Source: Plazaster borealis
Lineage: Eukaryota > Echinodermata > Asteroidea > Forcipulatida > Labidiasteridae
NCBI GenBank assembly: GCA_021014325.1
Contig: CM037462.1
Span: forward strand, 4,558,318-4,622,317
Direction of reading: 5' to 3'
DNA: 64,000 nt
The notes under the pieces: model-generated
What the model was told of the DNA's origin: nothing
Database searches by the model: none
The model's input: only the letters and a program-made list of their open reading frames with translations
Position numbers and translations under genes: made by a program
Shown here: positions 10,101 to 22,100 of the stretch, piece by piece
Position numbering within the stretch: position 1 is the first letter of the stretch
Layout of the letters: every line of letters starts with the position of its first letter

Positions 10101-13100
10101 AGTTCTATCACTCATATTTCAAATAATGTACACAATACATCACAATTTTTCATATACAGAGTGCAGAAGCCATCAAACATGTCTTCTCCATACTGTGTTT
10201 TTGTTAAAATCATTAAAGTAAGATTTGAAGCCTTGCATGGTGTAAATACCAACAAGATATTAGCTTGCATGTAACAATCACATGGATAAAATCTGTCTGT
10301 TCAGAAGTGGTTCTGTGAAGAACTGGAATTGAGAAATAGTCTTGACGTTTCAAACAGTGTACTTTGCTCATCTTCAGGAGAATGCTGGACTGCTGAAGAT
10401 GCTGATGACATGTAAATGTTGTTGGAAATATTTTAGGCCCTACCCACATCATTTGCAACATCATTTAAGTTGTAAAAACAATAGAGTGGCTGATTAACAT
10501 TATGCAATTAACTTTTTAAATAGCATCTGCAGTCGTATTATGCTATAAGTATGTTGGGAAACAAAATAAGAGATTATGTATGTTGCCTATCTACACCTAG
10601 GCTGCTCTGCTGGTCAATGGGGTCCTCCTGCCTGTACTGGTGTATGTAATCAATGCTACAATGGAGGAGTGTGTGATGATGAAACAGGACAATGCATCTG
10701 TGCACCGGGATTCAGCGGACCGAACTGCCTCAATGGTAAAATCTTTAACAATTTTTCCTTCATATTACAATGTTAGGCTTAGAGGGATAAAGTAATACAT
10801 ACTGTAGCCTGGAGATAGTGTCTGAGTTTAAAATAAAAGGTGTGTACAAATCTTGATATTACCATTACCACAGGAGAACAGAGGAAACACAAACGTTTGT
10901 AAAATGAGCTACAGAAAGTTAGGTTTTCAAGTTCAGTATGCTCTTGCTGTTAGGCGAGGCCGGTACATTTACCTTTGATGATCGTGTTTATCACAATTGA
11001 CACAAGTTTTCTTTTTCTACATTGAAAAGTATTACTTTGAGGAGAGGGAAAAACTATTTCTTTTAACATAATACGACCAAAAGAGTATGTTATCGGAAAA
11101 TTTCACTTGTTACAAATGCCCTTCATTTGGTCACAAATGTATTATTTGATGCACATGATTTCAATTTTCATTATGTACCCTAAAGTATGTGCCATTGTTA
11201 ATTATTCAACATTCACTCTTAACTTATCATTTCCACAATGGATTATTCAACAATTCATGTTTTACACTGAAATTTTAACTGTTTGAAAATTCTTCTACAT
11301 GTATGCCACTATCCCTAACAGCTATCTATTGTCAAGTGTATTTTACATGTAGGTACCTTGCTAAATGCAACACAGTTGATAAGAAAACAAATGATGCAAG
11401 GTGCAATGTGCAGTTGATTTAGTTGCATTGTGTGAAGTGAACTGGTTTACACCCTCCTTTGTACTGTGCATACCCTATTAAATTCACCAATCTGCCAATA
11501 TGCTTGGAATTTGCGTGGGACTTCTGTTGCAAATCCATAGACTTTTTGAATAAATCTAACATGTGCACAAATAAAACGATGCCTGTACAGCTGTATCGTC
11601 TACATCTTGGTTGTGCACAAAATCCCCGAATCCCAAATCTGTTGAAAATTGGCTTGCTGATTATGTGCCCGTTGGATCGTCCTTTAAAGAGCATTTCGAA
11701 GAAAATATATTTTTACCCCGTTTAATTGTGAGATAAGGGACTCATAAGAATTGTTTTCTATTTGTTTTGGACTACATCTATTGGACAAAATATAAAAACT
11801 AACTATTTCAGAGCATTGTAGAGCCTCTCTTTAACTGAGGATCTTTTTATTTGATTGATCCAGCTTGTGGTATGCATACATTCGGATGGGCTTGTGAGTT
11901 TCAATGTGGACCTGGCAACCTCATTAATAGTTGTACAGGGAGTCAATTTGGTTTACCAGATCCCTATGGATCCAGCTGTATCTCTGGATATTCAGGCAAA
12001 TATTGTGATACAGGTAAGAATGTAGCCCTACCTATAGTTGTACAGGGAATCAGTTTGGTTTACCAGACCCCCTTGGATTCAGCTATCTTTGTGCATCTAA
12101 TGTGCGATGTTTTTCTGGCGATGAACAGCGACAGAAATGTTGATATCTGCGGCACAACCTGTGTCAAACAAGTACAAAACTTGGCAGACTAGTCAAAATT
12201 CAAGGCTGCTGGTCCTGATGGATAGTGAAAGGGACATGTTGCCTTCGGATTGGGCGCTTTGGGCTATAAAAAGCGATTGTTATGAAATGAACATGGTTGG
12301 AAAGATGTTTTAAAAGTAGAATATAATGATCCACACAAATATACTTAAAAATTGTGTGGTTTCATTTTACTTCGTGAACCAGCATGGTCCGCTATTTTGT
12401 AGGACCAAATTTTGGACTCCACAAAAATGGTGGACCATGTTAAAATAAAAAATGTTGAGGGATATTTGTGTGAATCATTATATTTTACTTTTAAAACATC
12501 TTTCCCAACCATATTCATTTCATAACAATCCCTTTAATAGCACGAAGGCAACGTGTCCCTATAAGGGTAAACCCTAAACAAGCAACCACGAGAGGGCGCT
12601 AGACTGAACAGGTGAAGTTTATTATTGAACTTTAAACATTAGCTCTTAGTTTAATTTCATAAACTAAACCAAGTCTTTGAAATAATGTTCCTGCTCGCTG
12701 GGAAAATAATGTTATGATGACTCTGAGATTGAGACACTGATATTCTTGGGGACGACAATATCTTCATCTCCTTGGCATCTCCTTAACTATTATTAATGGA
12801 TGTCTTGTAAATTGACTAATTGAAGGGAAATAAGAAAGTGTTGAACTATGATAATTGTGTAATTAAAAGTTTTTGATATACTTTTGGAGTAAGTTGAACC
12901 TAGTATTTGTATTGAGTTTTTCATAAAAACATATTAAACAGTATGTATTAATATGTATTTTGTTATTTATCTTTTTGCACCAACACTGCTTATCTTTTTA
13001 TTGGTTGAGTGTCTGAGAATATTTTGTCATTAATTAAGTCTTTGATTTGTTTGAATCTGCAAGCTTTTGCCCAGGAGGGTTTTAAGACAAAACATGTTTG

Positions 13101-16100
13101 ATTAAGTAACATGAATTAAGCAGCTAGTTGTTGAGGCTGTTAAGTGAACTCCTTTATAATTAATCATTTCTAAATTCAACTGAACTAAAGTAAAAATAAA
13201 TACATCCAAACCTCCATGTTGATCCATTAAATAGTATACATTTAGGCTGACATCTTGCTGTAGTTGTACATGTAGGTTCTAAATAATGTGATTTAAAATC
13301 ACTGCTATGTTGCTTTTTTTTTATTTAGGCAACATTCTTTGAAAAAGCCAATATTAGCCTGGACCTTATTTTTTTGTTTGATTATTAAATAGTTGAGCAG
13401 CTAAGACAAGTTTTGTGAAATTGAACTGAAGAAAGTTGCAGCTGTGTAACACTAGTGTGGCATAACTTTATGACATTGCATTAATTACATTGCATAAAGT
13501 GAGAAATCAGCTGCAGGAAAGGGAAACTGATATTGTCTTTCAAGGACATTCAAGCGATCTATGGAACCTGGAGGGCGGATGGTATATGTAGATGTTTGAA
13601 GTGTTTATAATGTATGATATCATGAATGCTGGTAGTCAAACAGATTTTATGCTGTTTAGACACAAGATTACCATAAATAAACCTCTATCAAACATATTAG
13701 GACACAAACCTGATGATCACAACGTTTTTCCCTGTGATAAACTATACAAATAACTACGCTCAGTTTATGTAAAGCTGCGTTCGCATTGGATTAGTATGTA
13801 ATGGAAACCATGGGTAACATTCTTATGGGTATTTCATCTTAGTGGTGTCCGCATTTGGATTATTTGACGTAGGTAAACTAACTGAAACGATGGTGAAACA
13901 AACTAAGTGCACTACAACTGACCTTTAACTGGATGGCTTGTGAACAATGGTTGCAGAGAAGTCGAGAAGAGTATCAAATAATTTAAGTATTAAGCCATTT
14001 CTGAGTTTAGTATACCACCGTTGTCATGGCATCGCCAATACATGCATGATCGCTTTCGTGTGTGTGTTACGTGATCACTGCTGTGCAGCAAACCGGATGT
14101 GGTATTTTACTGCCGGTTTTACCGGGATGATGCGTCTGCACTTATCTTTTTGGTTCGGTTAGTTTGACCAGGCTAGTTTACCTAGGCAGAAGGTGGCCGG
14201 TTAAACTACCCATTGGAGTCGGTTAAGTTCTGGGTGAATTTTTTTCTTTTTCTGGGCTGTTCCCATTGGACTTAAAATGGTCAATATATCCATTTGCTCG
14301 GTTAGTTTACCCCCAAAAGTGTGAAACTTTAGGTCTTGATTACCAAACACCAAGCTAATGCTGCAATGCATGTAGTTTGTCCTTACTTACTTTGGAGCAT
14401 ATCATAAATCAGATAAAGCCTACAGGTTAGTTTGTTCTTTAATCTTTCCTTAGTGTGTCCTTCTGGATCATTTGGTGCTGGATGTACCCAGACATGTCAC
14501 TGTCAATCAGGAACATGTGACATCTACACAGGTGTATGCACTTCATCAGGATGTGCAGCTGGATGGCTTGGTGTAAACTGTCAAGGTAGTTCTGTTCAGT
14601 AAATTGTTTTTTTTTTTGCTTTTTTAAACACACATGTAGTACAGTCAACTCCTGTCCATAAAGCCTAATTTCCTTTATCTCATAGGCACAATCATCATCA
14701 TATATTGAGTGTAACGTTAACAGATCATGGTTTTGGTTTATAGTTGCAAATTATTTTATGCAAATTCATTCGTTTGTTGTACATGTATTTCAAATTTTTA
14801 ATTGAGTATCATGTGGCAAGACATCAATGCCCGAATGGAGCTACTTGCCATCATCAAGGTACTTTATACATTATGCCAGAATAGATTTACTAGAATATAT
14901 TGCCGAAGTAAACTTACATTGATCTATTAAACATTTTATTACAGGTTACAATGCATTGCATAATGTGCATACTGTATGCATTTTAGTTGGTTTGCCAAAT
15001 AACATGATAACTATTTGTCATATTTGTTGCTGACATTTAATTGGAATTTGTCCAATGCACAGATTGCAAAAAATAGGTGTGGTATAAGAAACAAATTTGT
15101 TTATAAAGTATAACCCCTTGCTCTATGGTATAACAACAACAAAACATTCTGTATGAAAACATTTAGTTTTACGAAATAAATTAATGTTGCAGTAACTGAA
15201 CCACTTACAAATAAATGTGTTTTTGATTTTACGTTTTGTAGACTGTTTTCAAAAGTATTATGTATTTCAACTCACAGGTGCGGATGACCTAAGACGGGTT
15301 ACCTTTACATTAATTAATTACATGTATGTTAACGTTCTCTTTTCACTCAGTTTTGGACACAACACCTCCCACAATCAATTGTCCACCTAATGTAATGAGA
15401 TACATTGCCACCGTCTCAGGGCAAGTACAGGTGGCATGGGCAGCGCCAACTTCATACGATGCAAGTGGTATCAGCACAGTTGTAATATCTGATCAAGCGT
15501 ATATTTCCAGAAGTGGAACATTTAGTATGGGTATACATTACATTATATATACATCTACCGACAATGCCGGTCAACAAGCTTCATGTACAATCAAGATTAC
15601 TGTAGTCTGTAAGAAACATTACACATTTTCTTTATGATTTAGAATTTATTTGATAGAAGCTTTGAAATCACAAATTCGTATTAATTTTCCAGATATTTTG
15701 TTGTTGTACATAACAATCTGAGTGCCTATTTACATTACATCTGTGTGTTCAAAGGTCAGATGTTTTCTAGTGTAAACATTTAGGTTTATTTATAACATTG
15801 AAGGCATTTCAAACATTTTAACAAAATGTTATTTTGTAACCAAAGTATTGATGTTGCATGCAGTGTAGTTGGTTACCTCCAAGTTGCCATGTGTGACAAG
15901 ACCTGAAGAATAAATTTTCTGCCTAAATGCTTACTTTTAAGCTCAACGTATAATCTTGTGGACAAACAAATATTTTGTGGATGATCAAGGTCCTACATTA
16001 ACCTACTGTCCCAGTTCTACATCTGCAATCCTCCCGGTAGGCAGCACAACTACCAGTGTCACATGGACTGAACCAATAGTTACTGATAACAATGGACATG

Positions 16101-19100
16101 TTTCCAAAATCCAAAGTCACTATTCTGGAGTGACTGGGTTTCCACATGGAGAAACAACAATTAGATACACCTTCACTGATCTGGCAGGCAATCAAGCATT
16201 CTGTTCATTTATTGTCACTGTATCTTGTAAGTACACGTCTTAATACAGTCTTACAGGCCGACCATTTTCATGCACATTTTTCTATGAGAACGCGCAGTTT
16301 TGATACTAAGCCATGACTATTATTATTATATATTTTTTTGTAATGCAAATTCGCTCCCAAAAGGCAAAATCCATTCTTCGTAAGGAGCTACAAGAAGAAA
16401 ACATAAATATTTAAGTGTTATTTTTTACTCTAGTCTGATGGTCAGTATTTAATTTTAAACCATCAAGATGCATATATTTGTACTTATTTGTTTTATAGTA
16501 ATCTTTTTTTTAAATGCAAGTTTGCCCCAAACTGGCCACTCTCGTTAAGGGGCTAGAGGAAGAAAACATTTAAGATAAAAATAACTCAAGGGAACTGAAG
16601 GTAGGAATTAATATTCCTCTTGAAACAATGTTTGAAGTCAAACAAACTGGTTGCAAACATTTTGCTGCACTTTGAATGACAAAAAGTATTTGAAGTTATA
16701 ATTTCATTCTTTTTATTTTTACTTATTATCAGCACCATGTGACAGGAATCAATGCCTTAATGGAGCTACCTGCCAGCCTCAAGGCTTTGTATTCACTTGT
16801 TCATGCAGGAATGGTTTCAGTGGAATGTATTGTCAGACTAAGTTGTTTTTGTCCTCCAAAGAGAATATTACTGTGACAAGCATTACAGTCCACTCAAATA
16901 TATACATGATCATCAAAATGAATGCTGGAACCAATGCACATGTACTACTGCACGGACACCTTTTGTCTTTGACCGTCATTAATTTATATTTTGATGGCAC
17001 CTTTTAAAAATACAAACAGCTTCAAAGACATAATGTGTTTCTTTGCAGTTTGAAACCCTGATCATCGGATGTTGCTGAGGTTTATCATTCCACTAGTGAT
17101 GTTTATTATGATATTGTTACACCCAATTTAGTCTTGAGAAAAGCTTGTTATCTCAGCTTTAAACAAATTTCCAAACCCAAATCAACTAATCTTTAGCTCT
17201 AAGGTCCTAGCTCTCACGATCAGGAACGCAAACTCTGTGCATCATAGGGACTTGGATAAACTTCTCTGGCAGAGCACTAAACTGCTGACAAGTCGATCCT
17301 AACACTTTTAGTCACAATGAACATGTATCTGCAATACTTTATGGAATATTTTGGTTGGAAGGGGATAGGAATAAAGAGACATGACTGCCATATGTAGGTT
17401 TCCCAAATAAATTTAGGATTGTCATGGTAGAAATGCGAAATTCATACTCCATTCTCTTTATACACATAGCTGATGACAAAGCACCCCCAGTAATAGGTTG
17501 TCCTGATCCCATCAATGTCAACCTGCCACAAAGCAATAGTAATGTGGTTGTCACATGGACTGAGCCATCAACTTCTGAAACCGTTGGAGTATCACAAACT
17601 GAGACCCACCGACCTGGATCAAGATTCATAGATGGAGTTACCACAGTCCACTACACCTTCACTGATCTAGCTGGCAATTCAGCCACCTGTACATTTAATG
17701 TCACAGTATCAGGTGAGTAATTGCCAAAATGTTGAAGCCTCTTGATTTATTAATTACGTCAACATGGGGATTAACACTGGGAATGTAGTCATGGTTTAAT
17801 ATTAACTTTAGAATGTTTGTCTATACCTGTATTTATTTATATATTTAATCTCATTTACCACGATAGCTCATCAGTTTTTACGGAACTGATCTGTTTTGGG
17901 GCCCTTCCTTGATATACAATTATTTTGTTTAACACATTAGAATACACGCTATATACATATACATTACATAAACGTGCCCAATGTAGTATCTTAAATTGCT
18001 GCACTTTCGAGTTAAGAATAAAATGTATAGGTATACTTGTATCTTCTGAAAAAAAGGACCTTAAAAGACAATGTCTGTACAAATTGATACAAACTGACTT
18101 AAAATTAGTTTGGTCTCACTAATATTGGTTATAAAGCAGCCTCAAATAACTTGGTGTGATGTATGCATGTCTGTATACCTGTACATTACTCATTTACTGC
18201 TTTGAACTTGGCCTAATGGACCAAGAGGTACATTAAACTCATGTATTGCTAAGAAGCAATGAATGAGTACATTAGCAGTGCTTATCCAGTACTTTTGTTT
18301 TCAAAACAATCAAGCTCTGCCTATGTTAAGCCAGCCTCCTATGGTAGCTGTTCGACCTACATCTGCTACAGTCACCTGGCAGGCATGGAACACAAATGCC
18401 ACAGATACAGGAGATGGACCAATCATTGCATATATAGTCTATTTCACCTCTATGGAAGACTCCAATTGGGTATCTGCTGGAAACATCACAGACACAACTC
18501 AACCAACATACAGTTTCCTGGTTAAAAACTTAGAGCCAGTTACGGAGTACAGCTTCAGTGTAGCTGCAGTAAGAGATGGTCAAGGAGGGGAAGGACCAAT
18601 GAGTCCTTCAACAAGGATGCAGACCCTGCCACCAACCACAGGAGCAGTAACAACTCAAAGATCTACAACATCAGGTAACTTAATTAACCAAAATAGTTTC
18701 ATACTGATGTGTTAAAGCAATTATGTCTCCCAAAGAAAACAAATACTTGTAATACCATTACTCCTGAGTGATGATACATTAAATGCACATTTGACACATG
18801 AACATCCTAGGCTTTTTTATGTGAATAGGAGTCAGGACTTTTTTACTCCACCATATCAATATTAAGTGCCCCTAACTGTTACATATTTGTTTAATCAAAA
18901 TATTTATCTTTTTTACATAAAAGGCCAAACAACCAGTGACATGGGTGGAACTAGCCAGGAGGTAGTAGTTGTGGTTGTGGTTGTCATGGTGATCCTTCTT
19001 CTGATTGTCATGGTCATCCTAACCTATGTCCTGGTCAAAAGACACCGGTAAGTTGTTAAAATAAAAGACACTCGGAACAAGTTTTTTTTAAAAATAATAT

Positions 19101-22100
19101 ACTTGATGCTACACAACATTCTTGCTTTAAATTAGGGTAAAGACAATTTTACAGGAATATTTTCAATATTTGACAGTCTTTGTATCTTTGTGTTTTACTT
19201 GTCAAGGTTTGTTACCATTTGCATTACAGGAAAGTGCATTATTTAACCCTAACAGTCCTTATCCCCTCAAACTCCAACAGTTCGTTTTGTTGGGATATGA
19301 TGGGTTGGGTACTGTGTACTATAGATGAAGTGATGGAATGCGATGGAATGGGTACTGTAGACTTGCAGTTCTCTGTTGGACTTTGTTGGATTGGGTATGG
19401 TGAATTGCAAGGAGGAGGAATAAACAATGATGTACATGTGGTGCATTGTTGATCCCTTTGTTGTAAGCGCAAGGAGGAGGAATAAACAATTGATAAAGGC
19501 ATGTGATGTTATTGTATGTATGTGGTGCATTGTTGATCCCATTGTTTCTTACAATGGCAGACCCAACCATTCAACCATGGTGCAGTAACAATTGTTGGAT
19601 TTTGCTGGGTTGGGTTATGCCAAACCCCCCTCTTCATACTTTGAACAGGACCAAGGATACACACTCCACCAATATCCAACAGTTGGACTAGGTACTGTTA
19701 TTACAACTGCACTGTTGGAGTTTGATGGGTTAGGTCCAGTGAATTAGCAGTAGCACTATTCATGTTGGAATTTGATGGATTGGGGAAAGTTTTTAACAAA
19801 GGTCGGTTGGGAGTTAGGGTTAAGTATGGCATGCAATGATTTGTTAAAGTATTTGTCATCAACTTACATACATAAGGGTTAAAGGTTGTCTTAACGCAGT
19901 AATAGCTTTCTACTTTCTTACATCTGTAATATATATATATGTCCACTATGCAAAACCTCATATCTTCAAGCTGTCAACGGAAATGTGTTCCTGAAGGTAT
20001 GGTACTTTATCAATTATAATCCAAGCAAGCCACAAAAACAGTAATATTGCTTGTTTTTGTTTATTTGAATCCTGGTGTTTATGTCAATGCTGTTCTGACA
20101 CATTTGATCATATGAACACAACAGTACATGTGACTGATGCTGTGTGTTCTCTGTCTCTTTTAAGTGGAATTTTAAGTGGAAGTAAACCTACAGATGTTTC
20201 AACAAACGGCCTCCATGGCAAGTTTGAAAGCAGCAACAATTGTGAGTAGTGTTTTGAAATTGTGATATAACTTTTGAAATTTTTATCATAGATATAAAAC
20301 ATTCATTGGCTGGCTAATGCAAATGTTACGCCTATTTCTTGTAGGCGTCTTGAGCATTTATGCCCTATCCCCTATGGAAATGTGTGCCCTATATAAATGT
20401 ACATTATTATTATTATTATAAAGCATTGTGAATGTTAAGGTGATACAAAAACCCAAACGACGTATTTTATGTATGATCATGTTGAGTATGGTACGCTAAT
20501 GGGGAAAACTTCATCCAAAGGCATTACCTAGCTAAACTGGTGTCGGGATGATATACTGTATAGTGTAACAGCCAATCACATGCTTTGATGATAATTGTCA
20601 GTATTTAGGGTCTCAGAAAACTCAGTGATCATGATAATAAATACATAGGTTAAAGGCGGGGTATACTTTTGGTAATTGTCAAAGACCAGTATCCTCACTT
20701 GGTATATCCCAACATATACATAAAATAACAAACCTGTGGAAATTTAGGCTCAATTGGTCATTGAAGTTGCAAGAAAAAAATGAAAGGATAAAAAACACCC
20801 TTGTTACATAGAATTATTTGTGCTTTCAGATGCCTGAGAGAGGCTGCATGCCTGAAGCCTTTCTGAGCTTCAAACTGTTGGGTAAAAAATTACCTATTTA
20901 TCGAAAACAACATTACTTCAAAGGGGGTCAATTCTAACAATGTTTTGTAATATCAACAGCTCTCCAGTGCTCTTTACCAATTTAGTTTTTATGGTCATTA
21001 ATGTTTGGAGTAATTACCAAAGGTATACCCTCCCTTTAATAACCGTTATTATTCTAGAAGTTGAAAACAAATGTTTTGCTTATAAAGAGTGTGAATGACT
21101 AAATTTTTAACAATCTTTTAAAAAGTATGCGTTTCAAGTATTATTTTGTTCTGATACTTTGGTTATCTTAAACAGAGTATAGAAGTTATGTACAATTAAT
21201 TTTAAGATCATATTACCCATTATTGGGTGAAATACATGTACTTTAGGACAGTGTTATTGTCTACTGCAAGACAATATTGATTTGACTTATATTTAGTTTT
21301 GATGATTATAGTTCAAGCTTGGTTACATTTCCTGTGGAGCTATGTTTGGTTATAACCAGTTTTCCTTTTCGATCAGTTGGTACCTATTAGTGCATTTATT
21401 GTGTGGGAAAGTTGTCCATGAAACCAAATCACATTTTTTGAACATTATCAATCATCTCAGTGACCGTGATCAACTCGGTAGAGAACCCAATGATTGCAAT
21501 GGACACAGTCACCCAAAATGGTAACAACACACCTGAGCCTCAGCAGCGCCCAACCTCAAGTGCCGACCAGATGTCAGCTCTTGAGAGCATTCATCAATTT
21601 TCCGGCCTGCCATTCAAGCCATCCGGTGACATGGGTGAGAGGGAAGCTCGTCCCCTGCCTATTCCACTGAAGGATTTTGTAGAGTATGTGCATACATGCA
21701 TACGCACTGGCAAGCTCAGAGATGAATGGGCAGTGAGTCACATTATCATGTGTTGTATTAAATTCCCTGCACATTAGCAAATCAATCAATTTTCAGAAAA
21801 TAATGTCACCTTTATTTTTTAGATCTGTTTCTAAGTTTGTTTTCAGGAACTTTACCAGAGGTTCATTTGTATGTCTTGTAGTAACCGAAAATTGTTGATT
21901 AAAAACCACCTCAAATCATAAACAGACGACAAATTTTTCTGTAGGCAGCGTTATCAACATACATGTACACTATAATAAGCACAGACATTTTATAAACGTT
22001 ATACATCTTAATACAATGTAAATTTTGTCAATGTGTGCCAATAAGGCTAGCAAACATGGTACTAACTTAGAGTGAAAGATAAAGATTAAACTTTCATAAT

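Noticed and set aside
19180..19700. Several overlapping ORFs on both strands
   Set aside because: They are created by the imperfect TTGATGGGTTGGG repeats and lie in the intron after the membrane exon.
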